Positions 26,726-36,384 of a stretch of 64,000 bases of DNA are shown here, one piece after another. A model generated the notes under the pieces. That model was not told the origin of the DNA. It saw only the letters and a program-made list of their open reading frames with translations, and did not search any database. The position numbers were made by a program, and so were the translations under genes. The stretch is from Pseudoalteromonas piscicida (GTDB lineage: Bacteria > Pseudomonadota > Gammaproteobacteria > Enterobacterales > Alteromonadaceae), in NCBI RefSeq assembly GCF_000238315.3, contig NZ_CP011924.1, forward strand, positions 2,024,501 through 2,088,500. The letters are read 5' to 3'. Numbering within the stretch: position 1 is the first letter of the stretch; every line of letters starts with the position of its first letter.

Positions 26726-27574
26726 ATGATTGATGTATCACTAATTTTACTGGCACTCAGTCCCGTCTTTTTACTTTGTGTTGCATGGGAATATATTAAG
26801 CACCACGAGTACTATGATTGGCGAGATTCATTACTCAATGCCCTACTTGCGTTGCTCCATCAAGGCAGCGACGCGCTGGCTTTGCTTGTGCTGATGCCGC
26901 TCTTTTACTGGCTCCATCAATTTGCCTTATTCACAATCGAATTAAATATCTTCACTTTGCTCTTTGGGTTTATCTTGCAAGATTTTTTGTATTACTGGTT
27001 TCACCGCGCATCACATTGTATTCACTGGCTTTGGAGTGCACACGTAGTCCATCACAGTTCTAACAACATGAACTTTACCACCGCATTTCGCCAAAGCTTG
27101 CTATACCCTATTGTCGGTATGTGGCTGTTCTGGCTGCCTATGATACTGCTTGGATTTACCCCGACCCTGGTATTTGCCATCGTCGCAATCAACTTGGCTT
27201 TTCAATTTTTTGTCCATACACAAACGGTTAATTGATTAGGGATGGTAGAGCGAATTTTTAATACGCCTTCTCACCACAGAGTCCATCACGCCAGTAATCC
27301 TGACTATATAGATAAAAACTTTGCTGGGGTGCTGATCATTTGGGATAAGCTTTTTGGTACCTTTGTTGAAGAACGTGAAGACATAACAATTTGTTATGGA
27401 ATAAGAGGTGCGGCGCCAAAGCAGACTCCTTTAGATGTTAACTTTGCTCAGTGGCGCCATATGTTCCACCGTTTTTCACAAGCAAACACCTTAAAGGGCA
27501 AATGGTTAGCGCTATTTGGTTATCCAACCCACTTATCCGAAAAGCCTAAGAATACTGCTTCAGTCAAGCCCTAG
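26726..27574 (+). pseudogene. Fatty acid hydroxylase / sterol desaturase family protein interrupted by one in-frame stop
   Basis: A 281-residue membrane di-iron enzyme if read through TGA at 27233-27235. Start at MIDVSLILLAL has AAGGAGC upstream. The His boxes HRASH, HVVHH and HHRVHH are present, but the last one lies beyond the stop, so the first product (169 residues) would lack iron ligands. The frame continues LGMVERIFNTPSHHRVHHAS without shift, as in intact relatives. Relatives hydroxylate lipids or sterols. Four or more hydrophobic helices lie before the stop. The 3' end nearly touches the convergent LysR gene (4 bases). Confidence 0.85.
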
Positions 27575-27578
27575 TGTG

Positions 27579-28490
27579 TTATTTATATCGCTCGGCCTTT
27601 TCTACAAGCGCTTGGCAATACATTCTTAGTTTATCGCGCAGCACTCTCACGCTTGGGTTGATCATTTGCTTTGACGGGCAGATCAACCACAGCGGCTTAC
27701 ATTCAACGCGGTAGTCATTTAATATACTTTGCACCACACCTTGCTCTAGTTGGTCTGCTACATCTATCGCGGAGCGCAATGAAATACCCGCTCCTTGCGC
27801 ACACCAGCGCTTTACCACATCCGCATCATTACTGGTTCTACGCCCTTTAAGCACCACTTTGTAAGTTTGTTCATTTTTCGTCAGTTTCCACGTATCAAAC
27901 TTACTGCCTCTGATCAAAAAGAATAGCCCTTGGTGCTCACTTAAATCCTCATGATCCTTTGGTGTACCCTGTTTTTCTAGGTATTCCGTAGAGGCACACA
28001 GCAGCAATGGCACATCACAAATTTTAAAGCCGTAGAAGCTACTGTCTTCAGGCGCACCATAGCGCAGCGCGATATCAACACCGTCACGATAAAAGTCGAG
28101 ATTGTGATCATTAAGAATAAGCTTCAGGGCAAGTTTAGGGTATTCATCAAGTAATTCGTCTAGCCAAGGAAGGAGGATATTACGACCAAAATCTGACGGT
28201 GCGGTTAACCTTAGCTCACCGTCAATTTCGTTGTCGTTGTCGAGCACCTGCTTTTTGCCATCAGCCAAAAGCGCAAGTGCCTGCTCGCAAATTGGCAAGT
28301 AAGTTTCACCTTGCTTTGATAGCCTTAAGCTGCGCGTAGAACGCACAAAAAGTTGAAAGCCAAGGAGCTTTTCTACTCGCTTTATCGCAGCGCTCGCTGT
28401 AGCAACCTGCATATCTAACTGCGCAGCCGCCGCACTAATATTGCCAAGCTGAGCCGTTTTCATTACGACGATTAAATCTTGCGTATTCAT
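27579..28490 (-). CDS. LysR-family transcriptional regulator
   Basis: 303 residues from ATG (MNTQDLIVVMKTAQ); a TTG two codons earlier is less likely. N-terminal winged helix-turn-helix (LGNISAAAAQLDMQVATASA) and a LysR substrate-binding domain (ELRLTAPSDFGRNILLPWLDELL, YRDGVDIALRYG), close to the AaeR/DmlR subgroup. It is divergent from a nitroreductase gene with a perfect TTTCAAAAA/TTTTTGAAA palindrome at its start codon, so it likely controls that gene and itself. The effector is unknown. Confidence 0.92.
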   Translation of the reverse strand: MNTQDLIVVMKTAQLGNISAAAAQLDMQVATASAAIKRVEKLLGFQLFVRSTRSLRLSKQGETYLPICEQALALLADGKKQVLDNDNEIDGELRLTAPSDFGRNILLPWLDELLDEYPKLALKLILNDHNLDFYRDGVDIALRYGAPEDSSFYGFKICDVPLLLCASTEYLEKQGTPKDHEDLSEHQGLFFLIRGSKFDTWKLTKNEQTYKVVLKGRRTSNDADVVKRWCAQGAGISLRSAIDVADQLEQGVVQSILNDYRVECKPLWLICPSKQMINPSVRVLRDKLRMYCQALVEKAERYK

Positions 28491-28509
28491 TTTCAAAAAA
28501 TTTTTGAAA
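28491..28509. promoter_or_regulatory. Likely LysR operator in divergent promoter
   Basis: TTTCAAAAAATTTTTGAAA is a perfect 19-base palindrome containing the T-N11-A LysR pattern. It touches the LysR start codon, a usual place for self-repression. Confidence 0.5.
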
Positions 28510-28586
28510 CTATTTAACTCATTATCATCTTTTTATTGATTATGTAAATCCATATTATGTCTTTAAAGCAATTTTAGGAGTCTGAT

Positions 28587-29246
28587 ATGTACACATTACG
28601 CGATGCAATCCACAATCGTTATTCAACAAAAGCCTTTGATCCTAATAAAAAAATTAGTGATTCAGATATTGACCTACTCAAGCAGGCGCTAAGACTAAGC
28701 CCGTCTAGTACCAACGTTCAGCCATGGCATTTTGTCATCGCAAGTACTGAGGCTGGCAAAACTCAAGTGGCAAAAAGCACACAAGAGAATTACAAATTTA
28801 ATGAAGCAAAAATACTAAATGCATCGCATGTTGTTGTATTTTCTGCAAAACAAAATATAGATGATGCACATTTAGATAAAGTGCTTGCCAAAGAAAGTGC
28901 CGATGGCCGGTTTGAAAAAGGCTCTGAGATCGAGGCACAAATGAACAATGGCCGTCGCTATTTTGTCGGCTTAAATCAAACCAGCGATGAAGCAATCAAA
29001 GCATGGACTGGCAAACAAGTTTATTTAAATCTTGGACAGTTCTTGCTCGGTGCGGCATCTCTTGGCATTGACTCAGTTCCTATCGAGGGTTTTGATGCTG
29101 AAATCCTCAGCAATGAGCTTGGGTTAACTGAGCAAGGCTTTGACGCTCTTGCCATTGTCGCATTGGGCTATCGAGACGAAGGTGATTTTAATGCTAAATT
29201 ACCTAAATCTCGCCTTGCTATCGACGATATCATTACCGAAATCTAA
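28587..29246 (+). CDS. nfsB: Oxygen-insensitive NAD(P)H nitroreductase / dihydropteridine reductase (NfsB-like)
   Basis: 219-residue FMN flavoprotein that reduces nitro groups and quinones by two electrons. It carries the NfsB start (DAIHNRYSTKAFDPNKKI), the FMN-contacting LSPSSTNVQPWHFVIA and the C-terminal LGYRDEGDFNAKLPKSRLA. The length matches E. coli NfsB (217). TAGGAG precedes the ATG. Divergent LysR regulator upstream; hairpin terminator downstream. Confidence 0.92.
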   Translation: MYTLRDAIHNRYSTKAFDPNKKISDSDIDLLKQALRLSPSSTNVQPWHFVIASTEAGKTQVAKSTQENYKFNEAKILNASHVVVFSAKQNIDDAHLDKVLAKESADGRFEKGSEIEAQMNNGRRYFVGLNQTSDEAIKAWTGKQVYLNLGQFLLGAASLGIDSVPIEGFDAEILSNELGLTEQGFDALAIVALGYRDEGDFNAKLPKSRLAIDDIITEI

Positions 29247-29255
29247 TACCCAGTT

Positions 29256-29310
29256 TGGCACTGATAATGGCTAGCTAGATAACGTCAGTGCCACTCCAAC
29301 TTCTGTTGGA
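29256..29310 (+). terminator. Tandem hairpins after nfsB
   Basis: TGGCACTGA / TCAGTGCCA (9 bp) is followed at once by TCCAAC-TTCT-GTTGGA. The remaining bases to 29633 are AT-rich and hold no gene that I can see. Confidence 0.55.
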
Positions 29311-29633
29311 ATACCATTTCAAACACCTCAATGTAAACCAATGTGAATGAAACAATAAATTCACAACTATCCTCTCCCCAGTTTTGTATTAAATTTATCC
29401 ATACTTTTCAATAACATTACAGTTATTTGAAATTATTGGTAATTTTTTAATGTGAATTTTTTAGCTCTGTTGTGAAAATTCTGCTTGAAACATTGAATAT
29501 ATTATTGTTAATTAAAAGTGAAGAGTGAATTCACCTTTAAAAATAACGAAATGACAACAAGTAAACTCAGTCCTCACAACTGGTTTTGTACCTGCCAACC
29601 GAGAGACTGTAGCAACCTCAACAGGAAGAAATA

Positions 29634-30746
29634 ATGAAGCTACTATCACGCACACTATCTACAGGGTTACTCGCAGCAGCCGTAACCGCATCACTGAATG
29701 CTCAAGCAATGAATAAAAACCTAGCGGTAAGTGTTGATGTCGACACAAAAAGCAATGGCGATGTTGTTGCGACGCTAAACATCACCAATCAGGGTAAAGG
29801 CAATCAAAAAATCTTAAGCTGGTATACAGACCTTGAAGAAGAGCATATTTTCAAAATTACGCGTGATGGTAAAGAAGTTAATTTCTTTGGTCCTCACTAC
29901 AAACGCCCAGCTCCTACTGAAGCTGACTTTATCAAGTTAAAGTCTGGCGAAACGCTCACTAAATCATTTGAGCTTTCAGGCCTTTATGATCTTAGCCAGC
30001 CAGGTAACTACGAAATTAGTTATGATGTTGAATCATTTGATCTTTTCGGTAAAAAAGAAATCCCGAGCATGACTACAAGAACGATGGGTCAGCAATCGAT
30101 GATGCGTGCCGATGTAGCAGAACTCAGCTCAAATTCGGTAAATCTGTGGCTTGAAGGCGTTGCGATGACGAAGGGCAATGTTCAAGTCAATGCAAAACCA
30201 ACCGCAGGCGCGGCCGATTGTACTGATGGCACTTGTTTTACAGGTCGTTGTAGTAACAGTGAAAAAACCAGTATTTTGTCAGCACTAAATGCTGCAGACC
30301 AGATCACTAATGACTCCGTTGCTTACCTAAATAGCCACTCAGCAAGCAACCCATCTACGCGTTATCAAACTTGGTTTGGCGCAGCGACAAGCAGCCGTTA
30401 CGCAACCGTGAAATCTAACTTCAACGCAATCAATGATGCAATCGACAACCAAGATCTCACTTTTGACTGTAGTTGTAACAAATCATACTTTGCTTATGTA
30501 TACCCAAATCAACCATACAAAGTCTATCTATGTCGCGCATTTTGGAGCGCAAATGAGCTAGGTACAGATTCACGTGCGGGCACGATTGTTCATGAGCTAA
30601 GTCACTTTAATGCCGTTGCAGGTACAGATGACATCGTTTATGGCCAATCTGGTGCGAAAAACTTAGCAAACTCAAACCCAAGTCAAGCGATTCAAAATGC
30701 TGACAGCCATGAATATTTTGCGGAAAACACTCCGTACCAAAACTAA
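29634..30746 (+). CDS. Secreted M35 (deuterolysin/aspzincin) metalloendopeptidase
   Basis: 370 residues with signal peptide (ends NAQAM). The C-terminal half is a peptidyl-Lys metalloendopeptidase-like domain with HELSH at 320-324 and the aspzincin third ligand in GTDD at 330-333. Paired Cys residues (CTDGTCFTGRC, FDCSCNKS) suit an extracellular enzyme. The first 170 residues form a beta-rich propeptide-like domain (SVDVDTKSNGDVVATLNITN) usual for bacterial M35 proteins. AGGAAG lies before the ATG. A long hairpin follows. Probably digests extracellular protein; substrate preference cannot be read from the sequence. Confidence 0.9.
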   Translation: MKLLSRTLSTGLLAAAVTASLNAQAMNKNLAVSVDVDTKSNGDVVATLNITNQGKGNQKILSWYTDLEEEHIFKITRDGKEVNFFGPHYKRPAPTEADFIKLKSGETLTKSFELSGLYDLSQPGNYEISYDVESFDLFGKKEIPSMTTRTMGQQSMMRADVAELSSNSVNLWLEGVAMTKGNVQVNAKPTAGAADCTDGTCFTGRCSNSEKTSILSALNAADQITNDSVAYLNSHSASNPSTRYQTWFGAATSSRYATVKSNFNAINDAIDNQDLTFDCSCNKSYFAYVYPNQPYKVYLCRAFWSANELGTDSRAGTIVHELSHFNAVAGTDDIVYGQSGAKNLANSNPSQAIQNADSHEYFAENTPYQN

Positions 30747-30769
30747 TCTCAACTAGTTATCCCTGAACG

Positions 30770-30805
30770 AGTATCGGGTTTAGGCAACCGTCTAAACCCG
30801 ATACT
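30770..30805. terminator. Strong hairpin terminator after the M35 protease
   Basis: Perfect 14-bp stem AGTATCGGGTTTAG / CTAAACCCGATACT with an 8-base loop; T tract weak. Confidence 0.65.
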
Positions 30806-30870
30806 ATTCACAGCGATTTCAGCTAACATGAAATATACTTCTTAAATTCATCTATTTGCTGAGGAATTTC

Positions 30871-31932
30871 ATGACTTGGGTTATCGTCGCGCTGTGTGGT
30901 TTTATCCTACTTGCTACGTTATTGCCACTTGCTAAGCATCCGCACTGGAGTGTCAGAGCAATGGAGTTCCCACGGCTTCAGCTCGCTATTATTACTGCAT
31001 TTACGCTACTGCTGTCCATTTTCTACCTTAATCTTCAAAGCGTAGCCGCGCTTGCTGTCATTGCTCTATTAGGTTGTTTAAGTTTTCAACTGTGGTGGAT
31101 TTTACCCTACACCCCGCTTTGGCCGGTCGAAGTAAAAAAAGCGACAACCAATACTCACACAATCAGTTTGATCACCGCCAATGTCCTGCAAACCAATCGA
31201 CAGTTTAATCTGATATTGGAGCAAGTTAGGACACATCAACCTGATATTTTAGTCACGTTAGAAAGTGATGAGTTATGGGAGCAAAAATTAGACTCGTTGT
31301 TAGATATACTGCCCTACAGCGTTAAATGTCCACAATCCAATTTATATGGCATGCACGTTTATTCTCGCTACCCGCTAGACGAGGCAAAATGTGAGTATAT
31401 CGTTGAAGAAGGCGTGCCTTCGATACATGCAAGACTCAAGATCGCTCCCCATATCACTATCCAAACCCATTTTTTGCACCCAGCACCTCCGAGCCCCACC
31501 GAGAACGAAACGGCCATTGAGCGAGATGCAGAACTGGTGGTTGTCGCCAAACGCGTCATAAAGGAGCCTTTGCCTACCATAGTCACAGGCGATCTCAATG
31601 ATGTTGCTTGGTCACCAACCACGAGGTTATTTAGGAAAATAAGTGGGCTTCTTGATCCGAGAGTTGGCCGAGGCATGTTTAACACTTTTCATGCACAGTA
31701 CCCGTTTGCACGCTGGCCGCTAGATCATTTGTTTGCGAGTCACCATTTCACAGTGATCAATATTAAAAGGCTCAACAACATAGGGTCAGATCACTTTGCG
31801 CTTTATGCAAAACTCGCTTATCAACCCGTAAAAAATGAAGATGAAGCAGGTCTTGAGCTGAAAAAGAAAGATATACATCGCAGCAAAGAAATTATTGAAA
31901 ATGCCGTGGCAAAGCCGAATTGCAAATTATGA
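30871..31932 (+). CDS. Endonuclease/exonuclease/phosphatase family membrane protein
   Basis: 353 residues starting at MTWVIVALCGF (GAGGAA 6 bases upstream; a TTG start five codons earlier is ignored). Three N-terminal helices (about 1-85) precede a cytoplasmic or periplasmic DNase I-like domain: SLITANVLQTN, DILVTLESDELW, VTGDLNDVAWSPT and the final SDHFALYAKL. These are the Mg-binding Asn, Glu, Asp/Asn and Asp/His of the family. Similar proteins are annotated YafD-like. The true substrate (nucleic acid or phospholipid) is unknown. Confidence 0.85.
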   Translation: MTWVIVALCGFILLATLLPLAKHPHWSVRAMEFPRLQLAIITAFTLLLSIFYLNLQSVAALAVIALLGCLSFQLWWILPYTPLWPVEVKKATTNTHTISLITANVLQTNRQFNLILEQVRTHQPDILVTLESDELWEQKLDSLLDILPYSVKCPQSNLYGMHVYSRYPLDEAKCEYIVEEGVPSIHARLKIAPHITIQTHFLHPAPPSPTENETAIERDAELVVVAKRVIKEPLPTIVTGDLNDVAWSPTTRLFRKISGLLDPRVGRGMFNTFHAQYPFARWPLDHLFASHHFTVINIKRLNNIGSDHFALYAKLAYQPVKNEDEAGLELKKKDIHRSKEIIENAVAKPNCKL

Positions 31933-31981
31933 TGGTGAGTTATGAACGAGCGCTATAAATAGAGGTTTTTAAATAGTGTCA

Positions 31982-32014
31982 GCTTGAAGCCAGCATCTCT
32001 CACTGACTTCAAGC
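31982..32014. terminator. Hairpin between convergent genes
   Basis: GCTTGAAG and CTTCAAGC form an 8-bp stem between the EEP-domain gene and the DUF885 gene. Confidence 0.45.
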
Positions 32015-32026
32015 CGAAAAGTATAT

Positions 32027-33895
32027 TTACGACTTCAGAGAATTAATCCAAGTCTTAATATCTTCTTCAACAAGCGCCATAGGCCTTGCGCCTTTTAACA
32101 ACACCACGTCGTGGAATGCTTTAATATCAAACTTATCACCTAGCTGTTGCTTAGCGTGCTCTCTAAGTTCAACCAATTTAAGCATACCTAATTTATAACC
32201 AAGCGCTTGTCCTGGCCAAGCGATATAACGGTCGATAGCCGATACCACATCACTCATCGCCGTACCGGTTGCATCAGCAAAATAAGTGATCGCTTGGTCT
32301 CGTGTCCACTTTTTATAATGTAGGCCCGTATCCACCACCAGTCGAGCAGCACGATATGCCTCAGCTTGCAGACGACCTAAGTCTCCAAATGGGTCGTCCT
32401 TATACATCCCCATTTCGTAAGCCAATAGCTCTGAATACAGTGCCCAGCCCTCAACATAACCATTAAATGAAGCATTTTGACGCATCAAACCGATTTCTGT
32501 TTGCAACATATTAAGCGCAATTTGGAAGTGGTGACCAGGAACCGCCTCATGATACGTTAAGGTTTTCATGCCAAAGCTTGGTACTGCTTTCATGTCTTTT
32601 AGGTTGATTGAAAATACCCCAGGGCGACTTCCATCAAGCGATGGACCGTTGTAGTAACCACCCGGTGCGCCTGCTTCCACTGCTTTTGGTATACGTTTCA
32701 CTTCAACAGGTTGCGGTGGAATAGTAGAAAAATAATCTGGCGCTTTTTGTAAAATAGTCCCTATTTCACCACGCAAGAACGATAATAACGCTTCACGACC
32801 TTCGTCAGAATCCGCATATAAAAATCTCGACTCTTCATTGAGCTGCTTCATCCGGTCACCAACAGTACCTTGTGAATAGCCATTTTGCTTGAGGATTTCG
32901 TCCATACGCTTTGAAATACGCTCCACCTCAGCAAGACCAATTTGGTGGATCTCTTCCGCGCTCAGATCAGAATCCGCCAAATAGGTGATTTCATGCTGGT
33001 AGAAAGCTTCGCCATTTGGTTGGGCCCAAATACCGACATTTTCAGGCGCCTTGCTCTCTAGAGCGTGCATAATCGCAGACACATTTTTAAATTCAGGATA
33101 AAGCTTTTGCTCAACAATTTGTGCTGCCTGTGCAACATAATCAGCAGCGGCTTTATCCGTAATACCTTCAATATTCGCAAGTTTATCTTTAAACGACGCA
33201 ACCAAAGGATGTTCTGCACCACTTGGCGCCGTGAAGTTATCTAAATAACCTAGCGTGTTCGGAAATAAAACTTTTGGTAAAATTACGCCTTTATTAGCAT
33301 CCGCTTTTACCTTACTTGCAACTTGCTTCGTGACTTCAACAAAGGCATTTAGGCGCGCAACATAGTCTTTTGCATCTTGCTCACTCTCTATTCCATGCTG
33401 GTCTTTAAGCACATTCGGAATATCCAGCAATGGGCCGGACAATTGATTGACAATATATGGCAGGTGTCCGCCCCAAGTATCAATATAACCTGCTGAGAAG
33501 CCCTTATCACCAGCATAATAACGTGCAATAACTTCATTTACTTTAAGGTGCAACAAGTCATCAGAGTTCGCCACGCCCGATTGTAATTGTTTTAATTTAT
33601 CTGCGGCTGCATTCATATCCACTTGGAGCGCCTGCATACCGACAACCGAGTAATCCGGCAGTCTATTAGCATAGTGGCCATATTCACTACTTGATAATTT
33701 GAGCGAAGTGGCTAGTGCGGGTTCATGGTTAATAAACTGCTTGGTGTACTGTTCTACGACTTTGTCGATTTCTGCACGAGAGAGAGTTGATTCAGTGGTT
33801 TTAGCAACAGATGTAGTTTCTGTTACTGGCTTGTCTTGAGCACATCCGCTCAAACCTAGCACGACAGAGAGTGCTACCAAGCTTATTTTATTCAT
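32027..33895 (-). CDS. DUF885 family lipoprotein (putative metallopeptidase-like)
   Basis: 622 residues with lipobox LSGC17 after a short signal peptide. The DUF885 core is clear: GGYYNGPSLDGSRPGVFSIN, TLTYHEAVPGHHFQIALN with a zinc-site-like H-E-x(4)-H-H, and the C-terminal YIAWPGQALGYKLG and LLKGARPMALVEEDI. The length is normal for the family (about 600). Proteolytic activity is suspected because of the HE...H motif but is not proven for most members. Single-gene unit. Confidence 0.9.
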   Translation of the reverse strand: MNKISLVALSVVLGLSGCAQDKPVTETTSVAKTTESTLSRAEIDKVVEQYTKQFINHEPALATSLKLSSSEYGHYANRLPDYSVVGMQALQVDMNAAADKLKQLQSGVANSDDLLHLKVNEVIARYYAGDKGFSAGYIDTWGGHLPYIVNQLSGPLLDIPNVLKDQHGIESEQDAKDYVARLNAFVEVTKQVASKVKADANKGVILPKVLFPNTLGYLDNFTAPSGAEHPLVASFKDKLANIEGITDKAAADYVAQAAQIVEQKLYPEFKNVSAIMHALESKAPENVGIWAQPNGEAFYQHEITYLADSDLSAEEIHQIGLAEVERISKRMDEILKQNGYSQGTVGDRMKQLNEESRFLYADSDEGREALLSFLRGEIGTILQKAPDYFSTIPPQPVEVKRIPKAVEAGAPGGYYNGPSLDGSRPGVFSINLKDMKAVPSFGMKTLTYHEAVPGHHFQIALNMLQTEIGLMRQNASFNGYVEGWALYSELLAYEMGMYKDDPFGDLGRLQAEAYRAARLVVDTGLHYKKWTRDQAITYFADATGTAMSDVVSAIDRYIAWPGQALGYKLGMLKLVELREHAKQQLGDKFDIKAFHDVVLLKGARPMALVEEDIKTWINSLKS

Positions 33896-33969
33896 TATTA
33901 CGCCGCTCCATTAGGGTTGTTGTCAAAGCTAAAAATACCAGTGCAGATCAGACTGGTGATAGAATAATC

Positions 33970-34005
33970 ATACCAATTTGACTGAACACTTGTTCAATTT
34001 GGTAT
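33970..34005. repeat. ATACCAA intergenic palindrome
   Basis: ATACCAATTTGA ... TTCAATTTGGTAT forms an imperfect hairpin upstream of the DUF885 gene. Similar ATACCAA/TTGGTAT pieces occur near 3838 and 50547, which hints at a dispersed short repeat. Confidence 0.4.
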
Positions 34006-34178
34006 AAGCACTTCATTCATTGAGAAATCAGAATGCAATAAAGTGCTCACGCTATTCTCATAGATGCAACTACAAGTAACATATTTGCGCTTTTGTTACA
34101 GCTATAAAAGATAGAATCCTGCAAAATAAGTTACTTTCTCTACACCTTAACTAAGGTACATAACCTTAGATAGAGTGC

Positions 34179-34865
34179 TTAGTCTTCAAGCAACAGAGGT
34201 TCAGGTATTTCGTTGTGGCCAAATGCAGAGTCAGCAATAATCTGCTGCACGCGACCAGATGACTTGTCAAACACAAAGCAAGCATGTGGCCTTTGCTCCA
34301 ACTGTAAGCTGATGGTGATACTCAAACTTTTAGGTAAAGCCTGCGCTATCACATCTCTCGAGGCTTCTGTAAAGAGTACAGATTCAGGGGTAAATTGATA
34401 AAACTGCCCAAACTGTAAATCACAATGCTCGCCTTGCTGTAATTCCTTCCTATATTCATATTGGTAGAGCTTGCTGCCACAACCGGGGCCAAAATAATTG
34501 GTTGTCAATGCCGTAAAGTTGTAGTCCCGCACTTGCGGAATAAAACAGCGCTGAGTCCCCCGCTTTGGCATTGGATGCCAAATTTGTGCGCACACTTTAA
34601 AAAATGGTCGTTTATTTTCATAAAGTACATATAGATCATCATTGTCCAACATCCCTCTGGCATGATGCTGGTAATTACTGCTGCCCGCAACTTGAGCCGC
34701 GAGAAATTGCTTGTTTTGCGATAGCCGATACAACATCTCAGCAAGTAGTCTTAATGTACTATCATCCAAGCAGTCTGGACCAGTATATAAGCTAGAAACA
34801 CAATTAATAAAATCACTAAAATTAATTGCCCCATGACTATAAAAGTTATCGAATTGGCGTGCCAT
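34179..34865 (-). CDS. Protein of unknown function, possibly cupin-like
   Basis: 228 residues, no signal peptide. The second half has alternating strands typical of a small beta barrel (LQQGEHCDLQFGQFYQF, VLFTEASRDVIAQALP, SLSITISLQLEQRPHACFVF), which makes me think of a cupin-like fold, but the metal-binding His set is not clearly there. The gene starts at ATG with GGAAG upstream and stands alone. Both flanks are long AT-rich gaps, which suggests an acquired or independently regulated gene. Confidence 0.6.
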   Translation of the reverse strand: MARQFDNFYSHGAINFSDFINCVSSLYTGPDCLDDSTLRLLAEMLYRLSQNKQFLAAQVAGSSNYQHHARGMLDNDDLYVLYENKRPFFKVCAQIWHPMPKRGTQRCFIPQVRDYNFTALTTNYFGPGCGSKLYQYEYRKELQQGEHCDLQFGQFYQFTPESVLFTEASRDVIAQALPKSLSITISLQLEQRPHACFVFDKSSGRVQQIIADSAFGHNEIPEPLLLED

Positions 34866-35275
34866 ATTTCTTCCTTGTGTGTGAGTGTTTTAGTCAGACG
34901 AATAGTGAGTACGTCAGCTAAAATTCGTATTTTTTTAAAACAGAAACTTGCATATATCCGATTGCAAACTGCGCTGCTTTTTTCTTAGTCCCTAATTAAA
35001 GCTAATGCAGACTGGGAAGAACGCAACAAATTAATTACAATTTTGGTGACAGCCTGGTTAAGACTATTAATGAGATGAGTCAGAGGTGGTAGTTTAGAGT
35101 TTATACGCTATACAGAGCGTAAGTGAAGCATGAGTATATGTCATAAAAACTTCATGCAAACTTATGCACTTAACACTACGCGCAACAAAGACTGAGCCGA
35201 GCGCAATATTTATATTAATTTTTCATCGTTTCGAGTGACACTAATCAGCAAAACAAGATAAATCACAGCCCAAAC
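34866..35275. other. Gene-free interval
   Basis: AT-rich, no coding frame, RNA gene or repeat that I can support. It probably holds the promoter of the unknown gene to its left. Confidence 0.5.
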
Positions 35276-35446
35276 TTACTTAGATTTGGACTCGGTAATC
35301 ACCTCGTCTTGGCTAAACATCTCAACCTGAGTTGCTTGAGATGAGATGCTATGAGCATCAGTTGTTAACGTTAAAATAACAAACAATACAGTCATCACTG
35401 CAAATGCAATATTGACCGTTTTCCCTAAAAAGCGTGTTTTTAACAT
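35276..35446 (-). CDS. 56-residue single-pass membrane protein
   Basis: Small gene with a good GGAG box 8 bases before the ATG. It encodes MLKTRFLGKTVNIAF, one transmembrane helix (about residues 12-30: AFAVMTVLFVILTLTTDA) and an acidic C-terminal tail ending ESKSK. No family was recognised. The clean start signal and normal codon use favour a real gene. Function unknown; the helix could instead be a signal peptide cut after TDA. Confidence 0.6.
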   Translation of the reverse strand: MLKTRFLGKTVNIAFAVMTVLFVILTLTTDAHSISSQATQVEMFSQDEVITESKSK

Positions 35447-35579
35447 CACGATTTCTCCTAAACTTATTCCTACTAAGCTTAGTCGAAATCGTGAGCAAAA
35501 AGGTTTAATTCAAATAAAAAATAATTTACTAAATGCAATTATCGAAGCGTGTGGGATTATGCGTTAGCCAACGTTCGAG

Positions 35580-36044
35580 TTAATTGGTTTTAACGCCTTG
35601 ATAAGCCTGAGTTCCCCATAATGGAACCGTTGATAAGCTATGCTTAAAGCTACCAGAGGTTTCCTTAGTGGTATAGGCTAAGTACATCAAGGTTTGATTT
35701 TTTGCATCAAAGATCCTTCTCACCTTCATTGCTTTAAAAAACACACTTTTTGATTTTTTAAATACCACTTCGCCTGAGTCACTTTTATCTATATTCGCCA
35801 GCATTGCCGGTGTTATTTCACTCGTTTGACGGCAAGAAATAGAGCTATCGCTTGGGTCGGAAAAACTCAAGTCATCTTCAACACTCGCCACATGACAGGT
35901 CACACCCGTTACAACGGGATCAACCATAGAGTCTAATTTTATATCTTTGAGCGTAAATAGACCGAGTGACACATCACCAACTTCACTGTCAGAGCAACCT
36001 AGTAACGTACAAGATGCCAACAATGCAAACATCAGCTTTTTCAT
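35580..36044 (-). CDS. creA: CreA family periplasmic protein
   Basis: 154 residues with lipoprotein-type signal (LLASCTLLGC). Matches CreA over its length: VGDVSLGLFTLKDIKLDSMVDP, GVTCHVASVEDDLSFSDPSD, SISCRQTSEIT, VFFKAMKVRRIFDAKNQTLMYLAYTTK and the final STVPLWG. The role of CreA is not established. In E. coli it heads the creABCD operon, but here no creBC two-component genes follow. Confidence 0.9.
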   Translation of the reverse strand: MKKLMFALLASCTLLGCSDSEVGDVSLGLFTLKDIKLDSMVDPVVTGVTCHVASVEDDLSFSDPSDSSISCRQTSEITPAMLANIDKSDSGEVVFKKSKSVFFKAMKVRRIFDAKNQTLMYLAYTTKETSGSFKHSLSTVPLWGTQAYQGVKTN

Positions 36045-36384
36045 TGTTTTTCCTTAAGATAATCGACGTACAAAAGAAACATACGGAGTTAATACTCTAA
36101 GCTATTTGAAAATTTTCGCAAATCACCTTATCTAAAAAAGAGATAACCATTCAAATAACTGAAATAATTATTCACAAAATACGAATAAGCATGTTAGCAT
36201 GCGCCGCAGTTTCAGGGTGGCTAAATTTACCTAAACCATGAACAAAACATGGCTAGTTTATTCACCACCGGTTGTATGAAATTCTCTCTAAACTCGGGAC
36301 AGAAATGCACCACCTGCATAGTTACCCATTTCTAAAGATTGAAATTTCGTCACGTTTAATTCTTAATTTGAGGTTCCGCCATCC
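36045..36384. other. Promoter interval upstream of TonB-dependent receptor
   Basis: 340 bases between divergent creA and the receptor. Contains AGCATG-TTAG-CATGC near 36187-36202, a short inverted repeat, but no motif I can name such as a clear Fur box. Confidence 0.35.
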
